The notes under the pieces: model-generated
What the model saw: only the letters and a program-made list of their open reading frames with translations
What the model was told of the DNA's origin: nothing
Database searches by the model: none
Shown here: piece after piece, positions 10,401 through 17,800 of the stretch
Layout: every line of letters begins with the position of its first letter
Position numbering within the stretch: the first letter of the stretch is position 1
Program-made: the position numbers and the translations under genes
From: Hymenobacter aerilatus
GTDB taxonomy: Bacteria > Bacteroidota > Bacteroidia > Cytophagales > Hymenobacteraceae
Assembly (NCBI RefSeq): GCF_022921095.1
Contig: NZ_CP095053.1
Span: 2,708,501-2,772,500 of the forward strand
DNA length: 64,000 bases
Reading direction: 5' to 3'

Positions 10401-11071
10401 TAGTTTTTTACCTCTGTCTCCACGTGCAGCCGCGCCGCCTGGGCCGTCAGGGTCGAGTCGGCCCAAATGTGCACACCGAACGGCTCTACCCGCACCGGAT
10501 TGGTTATCACCAACGATACGGGCCGGAAGATGCCCATGGGCTGAGAGCCTTCGGAGAAGCCGCGCTCCTCGGAGCAGCCCCCGCACACCCACGGCAGGTC
10601 CTGGATGTTGGCCGGATGATCGGCGCGCACAGCCAGCACGTTGGGGCGGCCGCTGGGGCTGAGGACGTCGGTTACGTCGAGCGTGAAGGTGGTACGTCCG
10701 CCGGCATGGTAGCCCACCTGCTTGCCGTTCAGCCACACCGTAGCATAGGACCCTACCCCCTCGAAGAACAGAAAATAGCGGGCATCCTTCTCAACCTTGG
10801 GCGTGGTGAAGGTTTTACGGTACCAGGCGTAGCCGTGGCGGTTGCCGTGGCGTAGGCGCCGGTAGCCCGCGTAAGCGTCCCAGTTGTGCGGCACGGCCAC
10901 GGTTTGCCAGGCTTTATCCTGATACTCAGTCTTTTCAAAGCCATTGTACGCCTGCTGATTTACGTCGTCGGCCACGGTGCGCCAGTGGTCCAGCAGTGGC
11001 ACGATGGTGCGCGACGTTTGGGCGTGAGCGGCCGATAGGGTGAATAGTAGAACGAGGATTAGGTAGCGCAT
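7445..11071 (-). CDS. Glycoside hydrolase family 2 (beta-galactosidase-like) with malectin and C-terminal binding domains
   Basis: Exported retaining exo-glycosidase, probably removing beta-galactosyl or related units from pectin side chains. Signal peptide ends at residue ~17 (SAAHAQ). The GH2 sugar-binding domain covers ~25-190, the immunoglobulin-like domain ~195-305, and the TIM barrel ~310-600. The general acid/base Glu is E434 in LWGLENES and the nucleophile is E502 in LVGEYGAW. A malectin domain follows at ~722-890 (YRVNCGGPAYTDSQG...). The last ~120 residues look like a CBM6/galactose-binding sandwich. The 1,208-aa length is larger than classic LacZ because of these accessory domains. 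It is encoded in the minus-strand PUL operon between GH95 and the symporter, with palindromic repeats on both sides. Specificity beyond GH2 cannot be fixed by reading. Confidence 0.9.
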   Translation of the reverse strand: MRYLILVLLFTLSAAHAQTSRTIVPLLDHWRTVADDVNQQAYNGFEKTEYQDKAWQTVAVPHNWDAYAGYRRLRHGNRHGYAWYRKTFTTPKVEKDARYFLFFEGVGSYATVWLNGKQVGYHAGGRTTFTLDVTDVLSPSGRPNVLAVRADHPANIQDLPWVCGGCSEERGFSEGSQPMGIFRPVSLVITNPVRVEPFGVHIWADSTLTAQAARLHVETEVKNYGRKAQTLTVVNQLLDKQGRVVAETKSKHKLAAGQMQPLRQQLPTLQQPHLWSLEDPYLYQLVTRVSAGRKLLDEQTTSYGIRWVSWPIGAAAAAGQKQFLLNGKPVLINGIAEYEHLLGQSHAFTPEQIQARVGMVKAAGFNAFRDAHQPHNLRYQANWDSLGVLWWPQMAAHVWYDTPEFRQNFKTLLVDWIKERRNSPSVVLWGLENESTLPEDFARECTALIRQLDPTASRERKVTTCNGGKGTDWDVPQNWTGTYGGDPTQYGADLQRQVLVGEYGAWRTLDLHQEGPPAFNSGPFSEDRFTQLMELKVRLAEEAKANTAGHFFWLLTSHDNPGRVQGGEGWRELDRIGPVNYKGLLTPWEEPTDAFYMFRSHYAPKETEPMVYLASHTWPDRWLTPGRQDSLIVYSNCDEVELFNDANAASLGRKTRAGVGTHFQWDGVDIKYNVLYAIGYVNGKAVAKDYIVLHHLPKAPGFDKLLTNVQPITAPQPGLNYLYRVNCGGPAYTDSQGQTWQADQPRTTPNTWGSESWTREFPGLNPFFASQRRTFDPIQGTADQALFQSFRYGRDALRYTFPVPNGEYQVELYFTEPWLGTGGGLDCTGWRLFDVAINQDTVIHDLDIWKEVGHDHALKKTVKARVTDGQLVISFPRVASGQALLSAVAIATTNASAKPAPAPKPVISSVSGLSNWSAETWLDTGNQPYTNGSATFSSLPSVLYGAEWLRQPMSVVPAKSITTKKSQAKTPSAPSPKMDRVPEGEATRQNLSLSVEADVYLAFDARQPTRPTWLQGYEDTKTTLELADATGAHPFRVYRKRFAAGATVTLGPDAATPNTLPYLVVVQRASTIEPAYDLKPVTGYKPATARTSGPGMVRETVHGKESITFKEPRGGALEWTFQVGVADTYSLTVRYANQLSKPLTAKLTVTLADGTVIKEEAVELVPSKPGKWNYLASSTGSMINAGSYLIKLTATDATGLSVSGLEVQ

Positions 11072-11107
11072 GGTGTTTGGTTTGCGGCGTGGGGCGGCGC
11101 GGGTGGG

Positions 11108-11295
11108 CGCCTCACCTCTAGCCCCTCTCCGAAAAAGGAGAGAGGGAACTAGTTTTTAGATTTTCTAGAACTAGCTCCTCTCCTTTTCTCAAGGAGGGGT
11201 TGGGGGTGGTAAACATCGTCTGAACGAAGCTAGAGCTAAAGGATTAGAGCTAGTCTCCCCTCTCCTTTTCGGAGAGGAGGGCTAGGGGTGAGGTG
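11108..11295. repeat. Palindromic element, family B copy 1 (CCTCACC...GGTGAGG ends)
   Basis: Compound inverted repeat filling nearly all of the 239-bp gap between GH95 and GH2. The outer arms are GCGCCTCACCTCTAGCCCC and CTAGGGGTGAGG. Internal sub-repeats CTCTCCGAAAAAGGAGAG and CTAGTTTTTAGA... can form several stacked hairpins. The same family recurs at 15907-16083, 27722-27907 and 31096-31245. Confidence 0.85.
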
Positions 11296-11310
11296 TACTA
11301 AAGCTAGTTT

Positions 11311-14124
11311 CTACCCCTTTTTCAACTCCCCATTCAACGTATACTTTTTCCCTTTTTTCGTCTTAAACTTCACTTCCTTCCCCCCATACCGCACCACGCA
11401 ATCTTGCCCAGCTTCCGACTGAATCTCCACTGCCTGCAACTTCCCCTGCGTCCAGCGCAGGTTCACGGTGAAGTTGCCGCGGGCACGGAGGCCGCGTACC
11501 TCGCCGGTGGGCCAGGCGGTGGGTAGGGCGGGGAGCAGGTCGAGCGTGCCAGACTGGCTTTGCAGGAGCATTTCAGCCATGCCGGCCGCGCCGCCGAAGT
11601 TGCCGTCGATCTGGAAGGGCGGGTGGGCGTCGAAAAGGTTGTGGTAGACGCCACCTCGCTCGCTGCCGTTGGCCCCTTCGGCGGGGGAAAGGAGTTTTTC
11701 GAGGATGGTAAGGGCGTGGTTGCCGTCGCGGAAGCGGGCCCATAGGTTCAGCTTCCAGGCCAGGCTCCAGCCGGTGCCCTCGTCGCCGCGCTGCACCAGG
11801 GAGGTGCGGGCGGCTTGCAGCAGCTTGGGGTCGGCCCAGGTGATGTCGGTACCGGGAAACACGCCCCAGAGGTGCGACACGTGGCGGTGGGTATCGGTGG
11901 GGTCGTCTTTGTCTTCGAGCCACTCCTGCAGCTGGCCGTGTTTGCCTACCTGGTTCGGGGCCAGTTGCTGGGCTTTGGTGGTAAGTTCCTGTTGCAAATC
12001 AGCATCCAGGCCCAGCGCCTGCGCGGCGGCGGCGGTGTTGCGAAACAGCTCCCGGATAAGCTGGTGGTCCATGGTAGGGCCAGCTACTAGGCCGCCGTGC
12101 TCGGGCGAGTTGGAAGGCGTACTGATCAGCCAGCCAGTGCGCGGGTCTTTCACCAGAAAATCGAGGAAGAAGGTGGCTGCTTGCTTCATCACAGGGTACT
12201 GCTCGCGCAGAAAGTCCCGGTCGTGCGTAAACTGGTAGTGCTCCCAGATGGGTAGCGTCAGCCAGGCCCCACCCGTCACCCAGATGCCGTGGTTGGAGGC
12301 GTTGATGGGGGCCGTGCCGCGCCAGAGGTCGGTGTTGTGGTGCAGCACCCAGCCGCGGGCGTTGTAGTGCTCCTTGGCCGTGACTTGCCCGGCCTCGGCG
12401 GCTTCATTGATCAGCGTGAACAAGGGCTTGGTGCAGGCCGACAGGTTAAGTACCTCCGCCGGCCAGTAGTTCATTTCCAGGTTGATGTTGGTGGTGTACT
12501 TGCTCCCCCAGGAGGGCGTCAGCGACTCGTTCCAGATGCCTTGCAGGTTGGCTGCCTGCCCACCCATCCGCGACGATGCAATCAGCAGATAGCGCCCGTA
12601 CTGCATATATAGCGCCTGCAAGGCCGGGTCGGCCACGGGGCTGAATTGCCGGATGCGCTCATCGGTAGGCAGTTGCTCGTTTTGGCTGTGCCCCAGGTCT
12701 ACATTGAAGCTGCTGAACAACTGCTGATAATCGCGCACGTGCTCTTTCCGAAGTGCTGCGTACGACGCGCTGCCTACCCGCTGCTGGGCCGCCGCCGCTA
12801 GCTTCTCCGGCTCCCCCGACACATCGTTGTAGCTTTTGAAATTGGTGGCCGCCGTGAGGTAGAACGTGGCTTCGTCGGCGTTTTGTAGCTGGATTTGCTG
12901 ATCAGTCAACGTCACGCGGCCGCCTTTGGTAGCTACTCGCAAGTGGCTCACGCCGCGCAACACACCATCTTTCACCTGCACGGCCAGGGCCAGGGTGTGG
13001 TCGTCTACGCGAGAGAGTTTGTAGTCTTTGTGCGGACTTTGCAGCAGCGCATTCAGACTGATGCTACCCTTTTTGCTGGCCGTAAGGCGACATACTACGG
13101 CGTTGCGCGGAGCATTGGCGAAGTACTCGCGGGTGTAGGTAGTGCCGTTTTGGGTGTACGTGGTGCGGGCTACGGCTTGTGTGATGTCCAGTTCGCGGCG
13201 GTAATTCGTGGCCTGGCCCTTCGTTGCAAAATCAAGCAGCAAGTCGCCAAACGGCTGGTAGGAAGCCTGGTAGCTGGGCGCTAGCGGCGGATTCTCGTCC
13301 TGCACCCAGTACTGCCAAGCGGGGTTCAGCGGCACGTTCTGGGCTGGGTCGGCGCCTTCGGGGTACACCACAAACACGGGCTGCTGCTCCTTCACCCCAA
13401 TCAGGCCGCCCTTGTCGTAGTAGTTGATTACCTGAATGGCTACCTCGTTGCGGCCCGGCCGAAGCGCGGCAGCTGGCACCCGGTAGCGCCGCTTCTTGCT
13501 GATGCCCTCGTCGGTACCGATTTGCTGGCCGTTCACGTAGGTAATATCCGCGTCGCGGATGCGGCCGAGGCTGAGCGTCACGTCTTTACCGGCCCAGGCG
13601 GCGGGCAGGTCGAAGCTGGTACGAAACCATACAGCGCCGTCCAGACCTTCCAGGCTGGGCATGTCGGCGTTTTCCCAACCATTGGGGGTAGGGATTTGCA
13701 GCGGCTGCCAGGTATGGCCAGGCGCAGTGGCTTGGGCTGCTTTCATGGCCTGCACTTGTTGCAGCCAAGCAGCCTTGCGGTCGGCATAGCCTTCCTCATG
13801 GTCTTGCATGCCCATGAAATGCTCGGCAGCCAGTGCCTCGGCCTCCTTTTGCTTGCCCGCCGCCAGCAGCGCCCGCATCTGCGACAGGTACTGCGCCGCC
13901 CCTGGCCGGGCATAGGGGCGCGGCCGGCCGGTCCAGAGGCTGCTCTCGTTGAACTGTACCCGGTCCTGCCCTACCCCCCCAAACACCATACCCCCTACCC
14001 GCCCGTTACCGATGGGTAGGGCATCGGTCCACTTCTCCGCTGGTTTGTTGTACCAGAGCTTTAGCGGCTGCTGGGCCTGGGCAAGGGTAGGAATAAGGAT
14101 CAGGAGGAAAAGCAATCGGAGCAT
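11311..14124 (-). CDS. GH95 family glycosidase (alpha-L-fucosidase/alpha-L-galactosidase) with inserted beta-sandwich
   Basis: Exported inverting (alpha/alpha)6-barrel enzyme expected to remove terminal alpha-L-fucose or alpha-L-galactose. Signal peptide ends near residue 18 (LAQAQ). The N-terminal GH95 domain opens with WTDALPIGNGRVGGMVFGG and VQFNESSLWTG. Catalytic-site blocks are visible: NINLEMNYWPAE (546-557), SNSPEHGG with E675, and FQIDGNFGG with D840, corresponding to the Asn/Glu/Asp set of AfcA. Residues ~145-255 form a GH2-like sugar-binding sandwich (WFRTSFDLP...RDADITYVNGQQIG) inserted in the N-terminal domain, which explains the 937-aa length against about 780 for typical members. 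It lies between GH28 and GH2 in the PUL operon and is the main reason to suspect L-fucose as a product. Confidence 0.9.
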   Translation of the reverse strand: MLRLLFLLILIPTLAQAQQPLKLWYNKPAEKWTDALPIGNGRVGGMVFGGVGQDRVQFNESSLWTGRPRPYARPGAAQYLSQMRALLAAGKQKEAEALAAEHFMGMQDHEEGYADRKAAWLQQVQAMKAAQATAPGHTWQPLQIPTPNGWENADMPSLEGLDGAVWFRTSFDLPAAWAGKDVTLSLGRIRDADITYVNGQQIGTDEGISKKRRYRVPAAALRPGRNEVAIQVINYYDKGGLIGVKEQQPVFVVYPEGADPAQNVPLNPAWQYWVQDENPPLAPSYQASYQPFGDLLLDFATKGQATNYRRELDITQAVARTTYTQNGTTYTREYFANAPRNAVVCRLTASKKGSISLNALLQSPHKDYKLSRVDDHTLALAVQVKDGVLRGVSHLRVATKGGRVTLTDQQIQLQNADEATFYLTAATNFKSYNDVSGEPEKLAAAAQQRVGSASYAALRKEHVRDYQQLFSSFNVDLGHSQNEQLPTDERIRQFSPVADPALQALYMQYGRYLLIASSRMGGQAANLQGIWNESLTPSWGSKYTTNINLEMNYWPAEVLNLSACTKPLFTLINEAAEAGQVTAKEHYNARGWVLHHNTDLWRGTAPINASNHGIWVTGGAWLTLPIWEHYQFTHDRDFLREQYPVMKQAATFFLDFLVKDPRTGWLISTPSNSPEHGGLVAGPTMDHQLIRELFRNTAAAAQALGLDADLQQELTTKAQQLAPNQVGKHGQLQEWLEDKDDPTDTHRHVSHLWGVFPGTDITWADPKLLQAARTSLVQRGDEGTGWSLAWKLNLWARFRDGNHALTILEKLLSPAEGANGSERGGVYHNLFDAHPPFQIDGNFGGAAGMAEMLLQSQSGTLDLLPALPTAWPTGEVRGLRARGNFTVNLRWTQGKLQAVEIQSEAGQDCVVRYGGKEVKFKTKKGKKYTLNGELKKG

Positions 14125-14154
14125 AGAAGCTATACTGAGCGAATTAGGAAGTTG

Positions 14155-14299
14155 ATGGCGCGGGGCTGTGCCCCGTGTCGGCTAGTAGCAGGCTTCTAGC
14201 CTGCACACTTAAGTAGCTCACCAGAGACACGCTCACGGTGCAAACGACGCAGGCCAGAGGCCTGCTTACTAGCCGACACGGGGCTCAGCTCCGCGCCAT
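14155..14299. repeat. Palindromic element, family C
   Basis: About 145-bp inverted repeat between GH28 and GH95. The arms read ATGGCGCGGGGCTGTGCCCC and GTGTCGGCTAGTAGCAGGC on the left, mirrored by GCCTGCTTACTAGCCGACAC and GGGGCTCAGCTCCGCGCCAT on the right. Small nested hairpins (GCAGGCTTCTAGCCTGC and GCAGGCCAGAGGCCTGC) lie inside. It is the only copy in the window and unlike families A, B and D in sequence. Confidence 0.85.
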
Positions 14300-14339
14300 A
14301 AAGGACCATACGTGGTGAGGTGCCCATCCACATTCATTG

Positions 14340-15989
14340 CTACGGCCCTACCACCCGCTCCGTCACTTCCGCATCTTGCGCTACAGGCAGCTTCACGCGC
14401 TTGAAGTTGTTGTTTTGCAGCACGATGTTGCGGGTTTTAGCGCCTTTTAATTTCAGGAACGTATCGGTGCCGGTAGCGGGGAAGCAATTGTAGATGAAGG
14501 CGTCCTCGGCATTGGTTAGCTCCACGGGAGGCGTAGCGGCGCTGGGCATGGTGCTACGCAGGCCGTCGAGCCAGAGCTGGCGCACGTTTTGGGCGCGCAC
14601 CGCAGGGCCGATTTGCGGATTCACCTGCACGTTGTGAAAGGCGATATTGCGGGCTTCCTTGATGGTGAAGCCCTGTTTGCTGTCGATGTTGAGGTTGGAG
14701 AAGGTGACGTTTTCGATGGGCATTTCTTCCAGGCCATTCAACAGACCAGCTTGGTTACCCTCAGCCGTAATGTTGCTAAAGTGGATGTTGCGGAAGCGCG
14801 GCGTGCGCTCCGACACCGGCTCGGCGGGCGTGTTGGCGTACTGCATATCCAGCACAATCATCTGCTCGCGGATGTTCTTCATCACCACGTTATCCACCCG
14901 GATATCCTCTACCACACCGCCCCTACCCCGCGCCGTTTTGATGCGGATGCCGCGGTCGGTGCCGTCGAAAATGCAGTTGCTGATGGCTATTTTCTTCACC
15001 CCGCCCGACATCTCCGAGCCTATCACCACGCCGCCGTGGCCCGAGAGCATGGTGCAGTTGGTGATGGTGTAGTTCTCGGCCGGCACGTTTTGCTGCCGGC
15101 CCGACCGGTCCTTGCCCGATTTGATGGTGATGCAATCGTCGCCCACGCTGATGTGGCAGTCGGAAATGTGCACGTTGCGGCACGACTCTGGATTGATACC
15201 ATCCGTGTTCGGCGACTTGGGGTTGTTGATGGTCACGCCCGTAATTGTCACGTTGTCGCAAAATTCTGGGTTGACGGTCCAGAATGGCGAGTTGCGAATG
15301 GTGATGCCCTCAATGCGGACGTTTTTGCAGTACATCGGCTGGATGAACGGTGGGCGCATGAAGCCGCGCTCAATCACGCCGGGCAGGTCGGGCTTCAGAA
15401 TGTTCTGGTTCAGCCGAAAAAACTCCTGTTGCCACTTCGAGTCCTGGCTGGCGCGTGATTTACCTTCGGCAAAGTCCCACCACTTTTTGCCCTGCCCGTC
15501 AATAATGCCCCTACCCTTGATGGTGATATTTTCGGCCTTATACGCGTAGAACAGCGGCGAAAAGCTGGTGATGTCGGTACCCTCGTAGCGCGTGGGCACC
15601 ATGGGCAGGTAGTCGTCGAAATTGTCGCTGAAGTAGAGCACCGCCCCAGCTTCGATGTCGATGGTGATGTTGCTTTTCAGGTGAATGGGGCCAGTGCGGT
15701 ACTTGCCGGCCGGGAAGTATACTGTACCACCGCCCGCTTTGCTGGCCGCCGCAATGGCTTTGCGAATGGCGTCGGTAGCGAGCTTGGTGCTGTCGTTGCG
15801 GGCGCCGTATTTCAGCACATTGTAGTACTGCTGGGCGTAGGTTAGCTGAGGTAGGCACAGCAGCAGGAGCAACGTTAGTAGGCGGAGCGCTTTTCCAGCG
15901 GTTTGGGTTGTTCCAGTGGGCGCCTCACCCCCCGGCCCCCTCTCCGAAAAGGGAGAGGGGGTGCCAAGCGTTTTTTTAACCGCAACCAT
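14340..15989 (-). CDS. GH28 polygalacturonase-family hydrolase
   Basis: Exported inverting pectin hydrolase with a right-handed parallel beta-helix, cleaving galacturonic acid linkages in homogalacturonan or rhamnogalacturonan. All four GH28 active-site blocks are present: NTDG (261-264), GDDC with D284/D285 (283-286), GHGG with H318 (317-320) and RIK (349-351). I use the ATG at 15989; a GTG three codons upstream is possible. The N-terminus is odd: residues ~8-30 (PSPFSERGPGGEAPTG) are the translation of one arm of a family-B palindromic repeat, followed by the hydrophobic core LLTLLLLLCLPQLTYAQ. The start codon itself lies in the loop of that palindrome. It follows the MGH1-like gene and precedes GH95 on the minus strand. 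Confidence 0.93.
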   Translation of the reverse strand: MVAVKKTLGTPSPFSERGPGGEAPTGTTQTAGKALRLLTLLLLLCLPQLTYAQQYYNVLKYGARNDSTKLATDAIRKAIAAASKAGGGTVYFPAGKYRTGPIHLKSNITIDIEAGAVLYFSDNFDDYLPMVPTRYEGTDITSFSPLFYAYKAENITIKGRGIIDGQGKKWWDFAEGKSRASQDSKWQQEFFRLNQNILKPDLPGVIERGFMRPPFIQPMYCKNVRIEGITIRNSPFWTVNPEFCDNVTITGVTINNPKSPNTDGINPESCRNVHISDCHISVGDDCITIKSGKDRSGRQQNVPAENYTITNCTMLSGHGGVVIGSEMSGGVKKIAISNCIFDGTDRGIRIKTARGRGGVVEDIRVDNVVMKNIREQMIVLDMQYANTPAEPVSERTPRFRNIHFSNITAEGNQAGLLNGLEEMPIENVTFSNLNIDSKQGFTIKEARNIAFHNVQVNPQIGPAVRAQNVRQLWLDGLRSTMPSAATPPVELTNAEDAFIYNCFPATGTDTFLKLKGAKTRNIVLQNNNFKRVKLPVAQDAEVTERVVGP

Positions 15990-16083
15990 ATTTTTCACAG
16001 AATTAAGTTTTCGTTTTTTCTTCTGCCCCCCCCCTCTCCTTTTCGGAGAGGGGGCCGGGGGGTGAGGCGCCCACTAGAACAAC
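15907..16083. repeat. Palindromic element, family B copy 2, overlapping the GH28 start
   Basis: Two perfect 36-bp arms (15915-15950 and 16040-16075), beginning AGTGGGCGCCTCACC and ending GGTGAGGCGCCCACT. They extend by seven further bases (GTTGTTC/GAACAAC) with one mismatch. The 89-bp loop contains the GH28 start codon, so the left arm is translated as part of the GH28 signal-peptide n-region and the right arm lies in its 5' leader. Confidence 0.92.
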
Positions 16084-16167
16084 ATCAGCAACAACGTCAA
16101 CCACCCCAGCGTCTGCTTCGCAGCCGCGTCCCCTCTCATCTGAGGAGGGGAGTTTGTTCTTCTGGTT

Positions 16168-17736
16168 TTACAGCTTTGCCGTTACCCGTTCCAATTTGTT
16201 GGCGCGGGCAATTTCCTTCCCATCGACCAGCACGCGCAAGCCTTTGCCGCGGCCGTATTTCTGGCCGGTTTTGTCCCAGAGCACCGTCAGCATGCGGTTG
16301 TGGTAGCGCACCTGGTCGAGGCAGAAGTAGTCCCACTGGCCTTCCGGCACCAGGGGAAATACTTCTACCACGTTATCGGGGCGGGGTTTCAGGCCAACGA
16401 GGCCGGTGATAATGAGGTCGGCGAAACCGGAGTGGTTGTAGTAGCTGCTGCGCGGGTTGTTGCCCTTCAGCCACTCGCCGTTCTTTTCGTCCTGGTACTC
16501 CCCAATATAGGGCACGCCCTTTTTCTGGAACGACAGCGCGTATTTGCGCAGCTCGTCGTAATACACCTGGGGCGTCATGGTGCCGTGGTTTTTGTACTCG
16601 GTGAGTAGGTTGGCCAGGCCTTTCAGCGTTTGGGTGGTAGCGTAGGGCCACACGGCGCCGTCCCACTCGCAGCCGTGGCCCGAGCCGTGGGTGCGGAAGC
16701 CGGGGGCGCGGCGCTCGGCCGTGGTAATGCCCCAGGGCGCTTTGAATCCACCTTCGTCGGTGAGCTGGGTCCACTGCCGGGCATACTCGGGCTTATCGGG
16801 GGGTAGGGAGAAGTACCAAGGAATGTAGCCCAGCTGCTCGCGCCACTCGCAGAGGCCGCCTTTTTCGTACTGCACTTTGTAGAAATCGGCCTTGTCATCC
16901 CACAACGTGGTATTGACCAGTTGCTTCAGCTGCTCGGCCTTCTGGGTGTACTTCTGCGTGAGGGTATCGTTATCCGTCAGGCGGCCCATGGCGGCCAGGG
17001 CCTTGGCGTTGCCATACATGTAGCTGTTGATGGTAGGGCGCACGTTTTTTTCCTTGCGCCCACCGCTGATGGATTCCTCCATGGCGTCCTTCACATCGTA
17101 CTGCCAGAACATGCCGTTGGGTAGCATCCGCTCTTTTTCCCAGAGTTTGTAGTTGGCTGCAAGAGCGGGTAGCACTTCTTTCACGAAGGCCTGATCTTTC
17201 TGCACCTTATACAGCTCGTATACAGCATCTTCCAGCCAGCCGCTGAAACCGTGCAGCCGGGGCGCATTGCGCTTGAAGTCGGTATAGAGCCAGAACTTGG
17301 TATACTGCTGCGTGTATTGCGGATCGTGCAGCCAGCGCCCCTCGTTGAGGTGGTGGCCCAAGGCGCTGCTGATGGTATTGTAAGTGCCGCCGTGCTTCAT
17401 CGGGGTGATGAACTCCGTGAACACGTACCCATCAGGCGTTTGTTTGAGGTGCTTACGATAGGCCCACCAGCGGTAGTAATACGCCTGCTGCATAGCCGAA
17501 TCAGGACACTCAAACAGGGGCACCTCCCGCGCCATCCAGTCGGCGGCCTGGGCGTTGGGCACGTGGTTCACCACAAACTCGCTGTCGAGGCTGTTGTACA
17601 GGGCCACCCGTTGGCGCAGGTCGGCTGCCGTCAGTACCGGGCCGGCGGCGCGCGTCTGAGCCGTTTGGCCGGTAGGAGCGCAGCTGGTAGCCAGTAAACC
17701 AAGACTCAGGGCAAGAAGTGGGGCGCGGAAGGACAT
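16168..17736 (-). CDS. MGH1-like (alpha/alpha)6-barrel glycoside hydrolase, lipoprotein
   Basis: Predicted surface or periplasmic lipoprotein glycosidase with a six-hairpin toroid fold. The start at ATG 17736 gives a lipoprotein signal MSFRAPLLALSLGLLATSC with the lipidated Cys at 19; a longer frame reaching 17886 reads through the preceding gene and is rejected. Motifs such as MLPNGMFWQYDVKDAMEESI, NSYMYGNAKALAAMGRL and CEWDGAVWPYATTQTLKGL resemble the mannosylglycerate-hydrolase/GH63-like domain found in many Bacteroidota PULs. The C-terminal ~60 residues form a small sandwich. It starts 64 bp after the stop of the GH67-like gene, so the two are cotranscribed. I cannot name the CAZy family or substrate. 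Confidence 0.78.
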   Translation of the reverse strand: MSFRAPLLALSLGLLATSCAPTGQTAQTRAAGPVLTAADLRQRVALYNSLDSEFVVNHVPNAQAADWMAREVPLFECPDSAMQQAYYYRWWAYRKHLKQTPDGYVFTEFITPMKHGGTYNTISSALGHHLNEGRWLHDPQYTQQYTKFWLYTDFKRNAPRLHGFSGWLEDAVYELYKVQKDQAFVKEVLPALAANYKLWEKERMLPNGMFWQYDVKDAMEESISGGRKEKNVRPTINSYMYGNAKALAAMGRLTDNDTLTQKYTQKAEQLKQLVNTTLWDDKADFYKVQYEKGGLCEWREQLGYIPWYFSLPPDKPEYARQWTQLTDEGGFKAPWGITTAERRAPGFRTHGSGHGCEWDGAVWPYATTQTLKGLANLLTEYKNHGTMTPQVYYDELRKYALSFQKKGVPYIGEYQDEKNGEWLKGNNPRSSYYNHSGFADLIITGLVGLKPRPDNVVEVFPLVPEGQWDYFCLDQVRYHNRMLTVLWDKTGQKYGRGKGLRVLVDGKEIARANKLERVTAKL

Positions 17737-17800
17737 ACAGAAGTTTGCGAGTAGAGAAGATGGGTACCGATGGAGCGCGTCGTTTGCCAGTCCGGCGCCA

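Noticed and set aside
11108..11295. Possible CRISPR array because of repeated short words
   Set aside because: The words are inverted, not direct repeats with regular spacers, and no cas gene is nearby.
14589..15458. Long plus-strand open frame opposite the GH28 gene (289 codons)
   Set aside because: It is an antisense shadow: the minus frame has all GH28 motifs, while the plus frame has a His/Val-rich composition typical of reversed GC-rich coding DNA.
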